From Chloroflexota bacterium (GTDB lineage: Bacteria; Chloroflexota; Anaerolineae; Anaerolineales; UBA11579), in contig JABFGG010000025.1 in NCBI GenBank assembly GCA_013112575.1, forward strand, positions 1-54,878: DNA of 54,878 nucleotides. The letters run 5' to 3'. Positions within the stretch are counted from its first letter, which is position 1. Each line of letters opens with the position of its first letter. The notes beneath the pieces were generated by a model. That model worked only from the letters and a program-made list of their open reading frames with translations. It did no database searches and had not been told where the DNA came from. Made by a program: the position numbers and the translations under genes. This document shows, piece after piece, positions 7,616-16,661 of this stretch.

Positions 7616-8800
7616 ATGACTGACAAACTTGCCTGGGTTGACGAAGAACTACAGGCGCTCAAAGATGCCGGTTTGTATAACAACATTCGCACGCTGGGTT
7701 CGCCGCAAGGTGCCTGGCTGGACGTGGATGGCAAACGCGTACTCAACTTCTGCTCGAACAACTACCTGGGCCTGGCCAACCATCCGCGCCTGGTGGAAGC
7801 TGTTAAAAAGGCTATGGAAAAGTACGGTGTGGGTCCGGCGGCTGTGCGTACGATTGCCGGAACAATGGACATGCACGTGGAACTGGATGAGCGTCTGGCA
7901 AAGTTCAAGGGGGTAGACTCCGCGATCACATTCCAGTCTGGTTTTACGGCCAACCTAGGTACGATCCCGGCGCTGGTGGGGCGCGAGGATGTGATCTTCT
8001 CCGACCGCCTGAACCATGCCAGTATCATCGATGGTTGCCGACTTTCGCGGGCCAAGATCATCGCCTATGAACATGCCGATGCAGAAGACCTGAAGAAACA
8101 ATTGGAGGAACACCGCAGCGAATACCGCCGGGCGTTGGTGGTGACGGATGGCGTGTTTAGCATGGATGGTGACATTGCACCACTGGACAAAATTTACGAA
8201 GTCACCAAAGATTACGATGCAGTCTTGATGGTGGATGATGCGCATGGTGAAGGAGTAGTAGGCAAAGGTGGGCGCGGCATCGTTGACCATTTTGATTTAC
8301 ATGGCAAGGTTGATGTAGAAGTCGGCACGATGTCTAAGGCCTTTGGGGTGATGGGCGGCGTGGTGGCGGGCAATTCTAAGGTGGTGGAGTGGTTGCACCA
8401 GCGCGGGCGACCGTTCTTGTTCTCATCGGCGATGTCCGTGCCGGATGTGGCGGCCTGCCTGGAGGCTATCAATATCCTGGAAGAGTCCACTGAATTGGTA
8501 GATCGTTTGTGGGCCAATACCGACCTGTTCAAAGCAGAGATGAAGAAGCTGGGATTTGATACGGGCGAAAGTGTGACTCCCATCACACCGGTGATGCTAG
8601 GTGAGGCTGCGCTGGCACAGGAATTCAGCCGGGCTTTATATGATGCAGGTGTCTTTGGGATGGCACTGGGCTTCCCGACAGTACCTCAGGGGGCAGCGCG
8701 TATCCGGGTAATGATCTCGGCAGCACATTCGAGTGATGATCTGGAACAAGGGCTTGAGGCCTTTGAAACGGTAGGGAAGAGTTTAGGGGTAATTGGCTAA
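7616..8800 (+). CDS. kbl: Glycine C-acetyltransferase (2-amino-3-ketobutyrate CoA ligase)
   Basis: 394 residues, matching the usual length of about 395 for this PLP-dependent alpha-oxoamine synthase family. It condenses glycine with acetyl-CoA, or runs in reverse to finish threonine degradation. The PLP lysine is in TMSKAFG (Lys241), VDDAHGEG (207-214) binds the cofactor, and the N-terminal LDVDGKRVLNFCSNNYLGL is typical of KBL and related enzymes. 8-amino-7-oxononanoate synthase (BioF) is a close relative, but the N-terminal ELQALKDAGLYNNIR region favours KBL. No threonine dehydrogenase or biotin gene is adjacent. A good GAGGAG ribosome site precedes the ATG. Confidence 0.87.
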   Translation: MTDKLAWVDEELQALKDAGLYNNIRTLGSPQGAWLDVDGKRVLNFCSNNYLGLANHPRLVEAVKKAMEKYGVGPAAVRTIAGTMDMHVELDERLAKFKGVDSAITFQSGFTANLGTIPALVGREDVIFSDRLNHASIIDGCRLSRAKIIAYEHADAEDLKKQLEEHRSEYRRALVVTDGVFSMDGDIAPLDKIYEVTKDYDAVLMVDDAHGEGVVGKGGRGIVDHFDLHGKVDVEVGTMSKAFGVMGGVVAGNSKVVEWLHQRGRPFLFSSAMSVPDVAACLEAINILEESTELVDRLWANTDLFKAEMKKLGFDTGESVTPITPVMLGEAALAQEFSRALYDAGVFGMALGFPTVPQGAARIRVMISAAHSSDDLEQGLEAFETVGKSLGVIG

Positions 8801-8803
8801 ACC

Positions 8804-8866
8804 TTGACAGAATTACTTAACTATTGATATACTTGTTATATATCAATAGTTATATAACAAGTATAT
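8804..8866 (+). promoter_or_regulatory. Promoter with overlapping perfect inverted-repeat operator
   Basis: TTGACA (8804-8809), an 18-bp spacer and TATACT (8828-8833) form a strong promoter for the exporter operon. A perfect 16-bp inverted repeat (8827-8842 and 8851-8866, 8-bp centre) starts on the -10 box and covers the likely start site. A second perfect 12-bp repeat (8820-8831 and 8839-8850) overlaps it. This is the arrangement of a repressor-controlled efflux promoter; no regulator gene lies next to it. Confidence 0.82.
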
Positions 8867-8924
8867 ATTATTGCAACCATACAATCTGGCATGCGTATAG
8901 AAAAATGTTCGCCAGGAGGACTCC

Positions 8925-9875
8925 ATGACAGAAGCAATCTTGCAGGCGCAGGGCCTGCATAAAAAATTCGATGAAGTGTACGCCGTTAAAGGTGTGTCTT
9001 TTGATATTAAGGCAGGGGAGATATTCAGCCTGCTGGGCCCGAACGGTGCAGGCAAGACCACCACGATCTCTATGTTGAGTTGTTTGTTGACACCAACCGA
9101 GGGAGATGCCAAGGTGGACGGTTTCTCGGTCACTGGGGAAGCCAACCAGGTCAAACAAGCTATTGGCGTAGTACCGCAGGAGATCGCGCTTTATCCCACG
9201 ATCAGTGCCAAGGAAAACCTGCAATTCTGGGGACGAATGTATGGCTTACGTGGCAAGCACTTGCAAGAGCGCGTGGATGCAACCCTGGACATAGCTGGGC
9301 TGGCAGACCGTGCCGATGGCAAAGTAGAGACCTTTTCCGGAGGCATGAAGCGACGCATCAACATTGCGGTGGGCTTGCTGCATAACCCCAAGATATTGTT
9401 CATGGATGAGCCAACGGTGGGTATCGACCCCCAAAGCCGCCGCCGTATTCTGGATACTGTGCAGGAATTGAATAAGCTGGGTCTGGCTGTGCTAAATACA
9501 ACGCACTATATGGAAGAAGCACAGGAACTCAGCGACCGCATTGGCATCATCGATAATGGCGAACTTATTGCGACTGGGACATTGGATGAATTGATCAAGA
9601 TGGTGGGTGAATATGATACTGTCCGCCTTTGCCTGGATGTGGATGGGCAAAAAATCGAAGATGTGATCGAGCCATTGAAGTCATTGCCGGAGGTAAAGCA
9701 GGTATCGCCTGGCGAAGATTGTGTGATGATCCAGGTGCCGGACTCGGAGAATATATTGGGAGACATGGTGGGCCGAGTGACGCAGGCGGGCGCACACATT
9801 CGCAGCCTGGAGATTCAGGAACCGAACCTGGAAGCGGTATTCTTACATCTCACCGGCCGGGCATTGCGCGACTGA
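8925..9875 (+). CDS. ABC-2 exporter ATPase (DrrA/CcmA type)
   Basis: 316 residues. Nucleotide-binding domain with Walker A GPNGAGKT (38-45), signature FSGGM (137-141) and Walker B ILFMDEP (157-163). A C-terminal extension of about 90 residues (DTVRLCLDVDGQ, EPNLEAVFLHLTGRALRD) is typical of the drug-resistance ATPases of the DrrA class. It energises the two permeases encoded immediately downstream, probably exporting a lipophilic compound or drug; the substrate cannot be read from the sequence. It is first in a three-gene operon with 7-bp and 3-bp gaps, preceded by a GGAGG ribosome site. Confidence 0.9.
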   Translation: MTEAILQAQGLHKKFDEVYAVKGVSFDIKAGEIFSLLGPNGAGKTTTISMLSCLLTPTEGDAKVDGFSVTGEANQVKQAIGVVPQEIALYPTISAKENLQFWGRMYGLRGKHLQERVDATLDIAGLADRADGKVETFSGGMKRRINIAVGLLHNPKILFMDEPTVGIDPQSRRRILDTVQELNKLGLAVLNTTHYMEEAQELSDRIGIIDNGELIATGTLDELIKMVGEYDTVRLCLDVDGQKIEDVIEPLKSLPEVKQVSPGEDCVMIQVPDSENILGDMVGRVTQAGAHIRSLEIQEPNLEAVFLHLTGRALRD

Positions 9876-9882
9876 GGCTACG

Positions 9883-11139
9883 ATGAAAGCATTAACCATT
9901 GCATGGAAAGACACGATCACGCGCCTGCGCGACTGGCGCGCCATTGTCGGCTTTATTGTGGCACCGTTGGCCATTTCCGCCGTGATTGGACTGGCCTTCG
10001 GCGGTACCTTTCGAGCTGAAACTGCGATTCAAGATATTAAGCTTGTGATCGTCAATTTGGATAGTGGCGAACTTGGGCAGGTGTACAGTACCGTTTTAAC
10101 TTCCGATGACCTGGTAGACCTGTTCCTGATTACGGAAATGGATGACTATGAAGCCGCTTTGGAATTGGTAGAGACCGGTGAAACGCGAGGAGTGGTTTAC
10201 ATCCCCGAGGATTTCAGCGACGAACTGTTCGCGAACGTGTCAGCCACGGATGGCAGTTATAACCCTGTCAGTGTTGAGGTGACCACCGATCCTGCAAGCT
10301 CGATCAGCCCATTTATCATCACCAGCGTGGTCGATCAGATCAGTGTCAGTATCAATACTTTGTTATTAAGTGGGCAAGTGGGTGTTGAGCAGGTACTCGC
10401 TTATGCGGCCCAACTGGGGCCCGAACTGGCTGAATTAGCCAATATCGTGCCGGGGGTGATAGAGCAGGCAGCTACTGATCCAGGTGCAAATCAACTGGGG
10501 CTGGACGTCGTGCAGGTAGGGGAAGCCCAGCAGGACATCAGCCCCTTCTCTTATTTTGCGCCCAGCATGGCGATCTTTTTCCTGATGTTCTCGATGACAG
10601 ATGGGGCGCGCTCGATCCTGCAAGAGGAAACCCGCGGCACTCTACCGCGCTTGATCACTACGCCAACCCCCTTTGCTGAGATCATCCTGGGAAAGATCGG
10701 CGGTACCTTTCTTACCGGTATCATCCAATTCATTGTGTTGGTGCTGGCTTCATCCCTGTTGTTCGGCCTCAATTGGGGACCCTCCCCGCTTGCGCTGGCC
10801 CTGTTGGTGCTGGCAACGGTTTCAGCATCTACCGGTTTGGGAGCTTTGATCTCGTCTATCACTCCGACCGAAGCACAGGCGGGCATCGTCGGTTCGTCAG
10901 TAACGATGGTCTTTGCAGCTTTAGGCGGCAACTTCGCGCTGGCGAGTGCCCTACCGGACTATTTGCAGATCCCTAGCAGGCTGACGATCAACCGTTGGTC
11001 TCTGGACGGTTTTGTTAAACTGGCCAACGACGGACGGGGCCTTGAAGGCGTGTTGCCTGAAATTGGAGTGTTGTTCGTGATGGCGGTGGTCTTCTTTGTC
11101 TTATCCGTAGTTCTGTTCCAGCGCCGTTTTGTGAGGTAG
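9883..11139 (+). CDS. ABC-2 type permease, first subunit
   Basis: 418 residues. One N-terminal membrane helix, a large extracytoplasmic loop (about 40-215) and five or six C-terminal helices, the usual topology of ABC-2 permeases of the YhgE/DrrB/YbhS group. ARSILQEETRGTLPRLITTP is the expected coupling-helix region before the membrane block. It probably forms a heterodimer with the next gene, driven by the ATPase at 8925. Confidence 0.88.
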   Translation: MKALTIAWKDTITRLRDWRAIVGFIVAPLAISAVIGLAFGGTFRAETAIQDIKLVIVNLDSGELGQVYSTVLTSDDLVDLFLITEMDDYEAALELVETGETRGVVYIPEDFSDELFANVSATDGSYNPVSVEVTTDPASSISPFIITSVVDQISVSINTLLLSGQVGVEQVLAYAAQLGPELAELANIVPGVIEQAATDPGANQLGLDVVQVGEAQQDISPFSYFAPSMAIFFLMFSMTDGARSILQEETRGTLPRLITTPTPFAEIILGKIGGTFLTGIIQFIVLVLASSLLFGLNWGPSPLALALLVLATVSASTGLGALISSITPTEAQAGIVGSSVTMVFAALGGNFALASALPDYLQIPSRLTINRWSLDGFVKLANDGRGLEGVLPEIGVLFVMAVVFFVLSVVLFQRRFVR

Positions 11140-11142
11140 CCG

Positions 11143-12372
11143 ATGATCGCTCGAATTCTTGAAATTGCACGTTTGTACCTCTTCACCATGTACCAATCGC
11201 GCAGCATGTTGCTCTTTGGCTTCGTGTTGCCGCTCTTATTTACATTTGTGGTCGGGCAAGCCATCGTTGGTTTTGAACCGGCTGATGGGCAACAATCATG
11301 GTCGCTGGCTGTGGTGAATGCAGATGTAGGGGACCTTGGGCAGCAGTTGATCGAGCGCCTGAATGATGACCCTTCTCTGGCAGCAGTTGCCACGGAAGAA
11401 AGTGAAGCCGTCAGGCAGGTCGAAAGGGAAGAGGTAGCAGCAGCCCTTTTCATTCCCGCAGATTTTTCCAGCAGGATGTTGGCCGGGGAGAATCTCGACC
11501 TGGGGTTCCAAATGAACCTGGCTGAGCCCATTTCGGCACAGGTGGTGGAGCAGGTAGTTTTAGCGGCCCTGAGCGAGGTCAATAGTTGGCTGACAATCGC
11601 GGACAGTGCTGTAGAAATTGCCAGTCAAATAGGATTATTTGACACGAGTATTGGTGTGGGTCAGGCTGAGTATTTTGATGATGCCGTAATCGCGGGACAA
11701 GAGGCGTTGCAGGAAATGCCCCCGGTCGTGGTTGAATCCCGCCAGGGAGTAAGAGAGGCTGAAAGCCAGGGCGGTATTCCTAGTGGAGTAGGTCAGACTT
11801 CACCGGGCATGCTGGTGATCTTTACCATGTTCACGGTTTTAGGTGGGGCAGCCGGTTTGTTGCGAGAACGTGAAGAAGGCACACTGCGCCGCTTGCTGGT
11901 CATGCCAATGAACAAAATCACTATTCTGGCAGGCAATATGCTGGGCATGTTCGTGGTGTCGGTCACTCAAACCCTGATATTGATCCTGGGCGCTGTCTAT
12001 TTATTCGGTACCGATTGGGGCAATGAACTGGTCGCTCTGGCTATAATGATCCTAGTTTATGGTTTTTCGATCACCGGGTTGGCTATCCTGATCGCCTCCC
12101 TGGTGCGCAGCTACGCCCAATTGGATGCCCTCAGTGCGATTATTGTGATCCCCATGGCAGGTATCGGTGGAGCCATGTGGCCTATCGAGATCGTGCCACC
12201 CTTCATGCAACAACTATCTCTGTTCGTGCCGACGGGGTGGGCGATGCGCGGCTTCCATGACATCATCACACGCGGCCTGGGTGTGGAGTCAATACTGCTT
12301 GAAGCAGGTGTGTTGTTACTGACGGGGGCAGTGTTCATGCTGATCGGCTTGTGGCGTTTTAGATACGAGTAG
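11143..12372 (+). CDS. ABC-2 type permease, second subunit
   Basis: 409 residues with the same topology as the preceding permease: an N-terminal helix, an external loop (about 40-220), then the membrane block preceded by LLREREEGTLRRLLVMPM, a near-copy of the coupling motif in its partner. The resemblance indicates duplication followed by divergence into a heterodimer. It is the last gene of the exporter operon. Confidence 0.88.
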   Translation: MIARILEIARLYLFTMYQSRSMLLFGFVLPLLFTFVVGQAIVGFEPADGQQSWSLAVVNADVGDLGQQLIERLNDDPSLAAVATEESEAVRQVEREEVAAALFIPADFSSRMLAGENLDLGFQMNLAEPISAQVVEQVVLAALSEVNSWLTIADSAVEIASQIGLFDTSIGVGQAEYFDDAVIAGQEALQEMPPVVVESRQGVREAESQGGIPSGVGQTSPGMLVIFTMFTVLGGAAGLLREREEGTLRRLLVMPMNKITILAGNMLGMFVVSVTQTLILILGAVYLFGTDWGNELVALAIMILVYGFSITGLAILIASLVRSYAQLDALSAIIVIPMAGIGGAMWPIEIVPPFMQQLSLFVPTGWAMRGFHDIITRGLGVESILLEAGVLLLTGAVFMLIGLWRFRYE

Positions 12373-12387
12373 CCATTAAAGTACCAA

Positions 12388-12527
12388 CCCCGTGTTTAAG
12401 AGCACGGGGCCGGTTCACCAACTCAGAAGGAGGAGAGTGGAGGAGTGTGCTCTGCGTAAGCAGAGCTCAATTTGCACAAGTGTAACAAGGGGGTGAGTGA
12501 AGTACACCTGACAGGTGTCCTGTTTTT
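12388..12527 (+). terminator. Hairpin-rich 3' region of the exporter operon
   Basis: Perfect stem CCCCGTG/CACGGGG (12388-12394, 12403-12409) lacks a T tail. A second stem GCTCTGC/GCAGAGC lies at 12449-12466. A third, weaker element (ACACCT/AGGTGT, 12504-12518) is followed by a short T run. Termination here is likely, but the exact point is uncertain. Confidence 0.5.
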
Positions 12528-12576
12528 GGTAGGACGTTTGACCAGTATAATTTAGGACAAAAAACGGTGATTTCCC

Positions 12577-13470
12577 ATGACTACATACCCTTTTTATCAA
12601 GTTGATGCTTTTACTCATAAGCCATTAGGTGGAAACCCCTGTGCCATCCTGCTGGAAACGGATGGCATGGATGAAGCTACTATGCTAGCAATCGCGAAGG
12701 AGATGAATCTGTCTGAAACCTCTTTCGTGAGTGCATCAGAAAAGGCTGATTTCCGGGTACGCTATTTCACGCCTGCAGAAGAAATTCCATTGGCGGGTCA
12801 CCCTACGATTGCTACTACCTATGCTCTGGTCCAGGCAGGGCGCATTGATCTCACTGGGAAATTAACCAAGATTTCTCTAGAGATGCAGGTAGGGCCCATT
12901 GATGTGGAGATCATCGCACAGGAGGGGAAAGTCGAAAAGATCGTCATGACTCAAATGAAGCCGCAGTTCTTAGGAACTCATGATGCTGAAAAGGTCATGC
13001 CGGTATTTGATCTGACCCCAGATGATGTTCTAGATGGAACACCAATACAAACTGTCAGCACCGGCACCCCCCAACTGATGATCGCTGTGCGTGACCATGA
13101 TGTCTTGCGACACATAAATATGGATCATGCTGCTTATGCGGCATTGCGCAAGGAGGGCGATTTCTTTAGTCCTCATCTATTTTGCCTTGGTGGAGCCACA
13201 GAGGTTGGGCATACTTTTGCGCGACATTTCGGCACACCTCCAGACACGATGGAGGATCCTTTTACTGGCTCTGCTACAGGGGGCATGGCAGCATATTTGT
13301 GGCACCATGGATTGATCGAAAGCCCTACATTTGTAGCTGAACAAGGCCATTGGATGGGGCGACCGGGGCAAGCCATGGTTGAAGTCGTTGGGCCGCAAGA
13401 GGATATCGAAGCTGTCAAAGTGGGGGGAGCTACAGCGGGGATATTGAAAGGTGAACTTTATCTAGACTAG
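12577..13470 (+). CDS. PhzF-family isomerase/epimerase-like protein
   Basis: 297 residues, the normal length for the PhzF family with its diaminopimelate-epimerase-like double fold. The catalytic Glu is in LSETSFV (Glu47), preceded by QVDAFTHKPLGGNPCA; the C-terminal half carries EDPFTGSATGG. PhzF proteins isomerise trans-2,3-dihydro-3-hydroxyanthranilate in phenazine producers, but most members, including those without phenazine genes nearby as here, have unknown substrates. It appears monocistronic, with a TATAAT box at 12546-12551. Confidence 0.87.
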   Translation: MTTYPFYQVDAFTHKPLGGNPCAILLETDGMDEATMLAIAKEMNLSETSFVSASEKADFRVRYFTPAEEIPLAGHPTIATTYALVQAGRIDLTGKLTKISLEMQVGPIDVEIIAQEGKVEKIVMTQMKPQFLGTHDAEKVMPVFDLTPDDVLDGTPIQTVSTGTPQLMIAVRDHDVLRHINMDHAAYAALRKEGDFFSPHLFCLGGATEVGHTFARHFGTPPDTMEDPFTGSATGGMAAYLWHHGLIESPTFVAEQGHWMGRPGQAMVEVVGPQEDIEAVKVGGATAGILKGELYLD

Positions 13471-13546
13471 CTCTCTTATCCTACATTAATTCTTGAAATT
13501 GAACGTTGGTGGCAATTCAACAGTAGTCTATATATATCTTGTGAAG

Positions 13547-13599
13547 CCTGACGCAAGCAACCGTCAGGGTTTGACCGATTACTTTTTGCAGCGTATAAT
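13547..13599 (+). promoter_or_regulatory. Strong promoter for the peptide ABC importer, with upstream palindrome
   Basis: TTGACC (13571-13576), a 17-bp spacer and TATAAT (13594-13599). The inverted repeat CCTGACG/CGTCAGG (13547-13553, 13562-13568) ends two bases before the -35 box. It could be an activator or repressor site. Confidence 0.78.
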
Positions 13600-13708
13600 T
13601 ACGCGTTAGTTGCACCAACACATCTTTGGAGGAGGTGTTCACCAAATATACAACCCCATTTATTTCTAAACTCTAATTCGAACTCACTTCATGAGGAGAA
13701 GTAAGAAA

Positions 13709-15463
13709 ATGAATTCTCGTTCAATTCTCAAACTGTTGGCTATTTTTGTTCTAGCCAGCATGATCTTGGTAGCTTGTGGCGGCGGCGCAGCAACAGAAGC
13801 CCCTGCTGAAGAACCGGCTGCTGAGGAACCCGTAGCGGAAGAACCTGCAGAAGAAGAGCCCATGGAAGAAGAAGAACCCATGGAAGAAGAAATGGCTTTT
13901 GAAGGTCTTTCTGTGGCTGCTGCCGACTGCGAATATGGTGGAGACATTTCCTCCATCGAAGCTACAGGCGAGTATGAAGTCACCTTCAATCTGTGCAAGA
14001 CCGACCCCGCTTTCCTTGCTAAAGTCGCCTTTACGCCCTTCGGCATCCAGCCTGAAGAATACATTGCCTCCACCGGCGGTACCGGCGAACTGCTTGAAGC
14101 TCCAATCGGCACTGGCCCTTACCAGGTAACTGAATGGGTACGTGGCGAGCAGGTTATTTACACAGCTTACGCTGATTACTGGGGTGACCCCGCTCCTGCC
14201 GAAACTGCAGTGTTGCGCTGGCAGACAGAAGGCGCCGCCCGCTTGCAGGAACTGCAGGCTGGCACTGCTGACTACATCACCAACGTCAGCCCTGACGACT
14301 ACAGTGTTGTGGAAGAAAACTCCGACCTGCAGTTGATCCCTGACCTTAACCCCAACGTCGTTTATGTTGGTTTCACCAACACCTTTGCCCCCTATGATGA
14401 TGTCGCTGTACGTCAGGCAATTTCCATGGGTATCGACCGCCAGCGGATCGTAGATAACTTCTACCCCGGTGGTTCCGAAGTGGCCTCCCACTTCACGCCT
14501 TGCTCCATCCCCAACGGTTGTGCAGGCGAATCCTGGTATGACTTTGACGCTGAAGCCGCTAACACCATGTTGGACGAAGCTGGTTTCCCCGCTGACGCCA
14601 ATGGCGTGCGCTTCACTACCGCCATCTATTATCGTGACGTGTTCCGCGTTTACCTGCCGGAGCCTGGTCTGGTAGCTGTTGAACTTCAGACCCAGTTGCG
14701 CGAGAATCTTGGTATTGAGGCCGAAGTTGTCGTTATGGAATCGGGTGAATTCATCGCTCAGTCCACAGACGGCCAGTTGGATGGTATCCACTTGCTTGGT
14801 TGGGGTGCTGATTACCCGCACGTGACCAACTTCCTGGATTTCCACTTCAATGAAAACAACCCGCAGTTCGGTGATACCCATCCTGAGATCTACGAAGCCT
14901 TGACCGAAGGCGCTGGCATTGCTGATGTAGATGCAGCTGCTTCCGTATACGAAACCGCCAATAACGCCATCAAAGCACTGGTTCCCATGATGCCTTTGGC
15001 TCACGGCGCGAACGCCAATGCTGCTCTGGCTACGTTGGATGGCGCTTACAAGCCTCCGTTCGGTGCTGCTGAGTTCTACAAGATGGATCCGGGCAAGGAC
15101 ACGCTGGTATTCGTACAGAACGCCGAGCCCATCAGCCTTTACTGTGCTGATGAGACTGACGGCGAATCACTGCGCCCCTGCCAGCAGGTTGTTGAATCCC
15201 TGTTGGAATATGCCACTGACTCCGGTGATACGGTTCCGGCCCTGGCTACAGAATGTGTTAGCAATGACGACGCTTCTGTTTGGACATGCACATTGCGCGA
15301 AGGTGTTACCTTCCATGATGGTTCCACCTTTGATGCTAATGATGTTGTGGCCTCCTGGGCTGCTGGTATCGATGCTGCCAACCCATTCCATGTGGGTAAC
15401 ACCGGTGGTTTCGACTACTTCTCCTACCTGTGGGGCGGTTTGATCAACGCACCTTCTGAATAA
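13709..15463 (+). CDS. Circularly permuted family-5 (dipeptide/oligopeptide) solute-binding lipoprotein
   Basis: 584 residues from ATG 13709, chosen over the in-frame ATG 13691 because of the AGGAG ribosome site between them. Lipobox LVAC (Cys23) and a very acidic Glu/Pro linker (about 30-63) come first. Residues 77-458 then match the middle and C-terminal part of SBP_bac_5 proteins (IEATGEYEVTFNL, GTGPYQVTEWVRG, DDVAVRQAISMGIDRQRIV). Residues 463-584 match what is normally the N-terminus of the mature protein (TLVFVQNAEPISL, TLREGVTFHDGSTFDANDV). The usual domain order is rotated, with the canonical N-terminal segment at the C-terminus. It captures peptides or similar solutes for the permeases downstream. 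Confidence 0.87.
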   Translation: MNSRSILKLLAIFVLASMILVACGGGAATEAPAEEPAAEEPVAEEPAEEEPMEEEEPMEEEMAFEGLSVAAADCEYGGDISSIEATGEYEVTFNLCKTDPAFLAKVAFTPFGIQPEEYIASTGGTGELLEAPIGTGPYQVTEWVRGEQVIYTAYADYWGDPAPAETAVLRWQTEGAARLQELQAGTADYITNVSPDDYSVVEENSDLQLIPDLNPNVVYVGFTNTFAPYDDVAVRQAISMGIDRQRIVDNFYPGGSEVASHFTPCSIPNGCAGESWYDFDAEAANTMLDEAGFPADANGVRFTTAIYYRDVFRVYLPEPGLVAVELQTQLRENLGIEAEVVVMESGEFIAQSTDGQLDGIHLLGWGADYPHVTNFLDFHFNENNPQFGDTHPEIYEALTEGAGIADVDAAASVYETANNAIKALVPMMPLAHGANANAALATLDGAYKPPFGAAEFYKMDPGKDTLVFVQNAEPISLYCADETDGESLRPCQQVVESLLEYATDSGDTVPALATECVSNDDASVWTCTLREGVTFHDGSTFDANDVVASWAAGIDAANPFHVGNTGGFDYFSYLWGGLINAPSE

Positions 15464-15508
15464 GTTGGTGTTCTTCATCCCGTTTTACGGTAGCGTAACG
15501 TAAACACT

Positions 15509-15552
15509 GCGCGGGATGGGATTGGTCGCTTTTGGCTGAACCCATCCCGCGC
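15509..15552 (+). promoter_or_regulatory. Large intercistronic hairpin after the binding-protein gene
   Basis: A perfect 12-bp stem (GCGCGGGATGGG at 15509-15520, CCCATCCCGCGC at 15541-15552) encloses a 20-base loop. It has only a weak T tail, so it may act as partial terminator or 3' stabiliser, giving more binding protein than permease. Confidence 0.72.
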
Positions 15553-15572
15553 TCTTTCATTAGAGACTAGCT

Positions 15573-16655
15573 ATGATCCAATACACCATTCGACGTGTTC
15601 TTCTGGCTATCCCCGTCTTGTTTGGGATACTGATTGTCACCTTTACCATTGCACGTCTGATCCCTGGCGACCCATGCACATCTGCATTGGGTGAACGCGC
15701 AACAGCAGAAGCATGTGCAGCATTTAATGAGCGGATGGGACTGGATGAACCTATCCTCGTTCAACTTGGAATCTATATGCGCAATATCCTTTTGCGCGGC
15801 GATTTTGGTGATTCCATTCGGTTTAGTCGTCCAGTTTCTATAATGATCATTGAGCGCCTTCCAGTAACCCTGGAATTGGGGTTTTCTGCAATGTTCCTTG
15901 CCATTGCGGTCGGTATTCCGGCCGGGATCATATCTTCTACAAGGCGGAACTCCGCAGCCGATGTAACGACTATGGTCGGAGCCAATATTGGCGTTTCTAT
16001 GCCGGTATATTGGTTGGGACTAATGTTGGCTTACGTATTTGCCATCTTGTTGAAGGATACGCCCTTCGTTTTGCCTAATTCCGGCCGACTGACAGCGGGA
16101 GTAATTGCCCAACCCTTTTATGAAGTTTGGGGCTGGGAATTGATGAAAGATACAGTCCAATTTACTATCGCTGAGTTCTTTGCCAACTTTGTTATTTTTA
16201 ATTCAATTATTACTGGGGATTGGGAGGTATTAAAGGATGCTATCCGGCATCTAATCTTGCCGGCAGTTGCACTAAGCACTATCCCTCTTTCGATCATTGC
16301 CCGTATTACGCGTTCCAGTATGCTGGAAGTATTGGGCCAGGATTATGTGCGTACGGCCCGTGCTAAAGGTTTGTTTGAACGAGCTGTCGTTATAAAGCAT
16401 GCATTCCGAAATGCCTTGCTGCCTGTGGCCACAGTCGTGGGGCTTCAGGTGGGCACTCTCTTTGCTGGGGCAGTATTAACGGAATCTATTTTTGGTTTTG
16501 CTGGCGTAGGCCGCAGTTTATTTGATGCGATTACTGGCCGCGATTTCCCAGTAATCCAGGCCTTTACAGTAGTGATCGCATTGGGTTATGTAGTCGTAAA
16601 TCTTATTGTGGATATCTCCTACGCATTCATTGATCCACGAATCCAATTGGACTAA
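15573..16655 (+). CDS. Peptide/nickel-type ABC permease, DppB family
   Basis: 360 residues with about six membrane segments. The N-terminus is typical of DppB/OppB (MIQYTIRRVLLAIPVLFGIL, then RLIPGDPC). The cytoplasmic coupling motif is RTARAKGLFERAVVIKHAFRN in the EAA loop, and the protein ends with YAFIDPRIQLD. It forms the transmembrane channel with the DppC protein encoded 6 bp downstream. No ATPase genes (DppD/DppF) follow, so the ATPases must be encoded elsewhere. Confidence 0.9.
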   Translation: MIQYTIRRVLLAIPVLFGILIVTFTIARLIPGDPCTSALGERATAEACAAFNERMGLDEPILVQLGIYMRNILLRGDFGDSIRFSRPVSIMIIERLPVTLELGFSAMFLAIAVGIPAGIISSTRRNSAADVTTMVGANIGVSMPVYWLGLMLAYVFAILLKDTPFVLPNSGRLTAGVIAQPFYEVWGWELMKDTVQFTIAEFFANFVIFNSIITGDWEVLKDAIRHLILPAVALSTIPLSIIARITRSSMLEVLGQDYVRTARAKGLFERAVVIKHAFRNALLPVATVVGLQVGTLFAGAVLTESIFGFAGVGRSLFDAITGRDFPVIQAFTVVIALGYVVVNLIVDISYAFIDPRIQLD

Positions 16656-16661
16656 GCAAAT

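Noticed and set aside
13751..15004. Long minus-strand frame (417 codons) opposite the permuted binding-protein gene
   Set aside because: It is an antisense shadow of a highly biased gene; no start site, and the sequence shows no domain, while the plus-strand frame has clear motifs.
15464..15572. A lost frameshifted N-terminal part of the binding-protein gene explaining the rotated order
   Set aside because: The frame is continuous from a proper lipoprotein signal to the stop, and no extra fragments of the family occur upstream or downstream.
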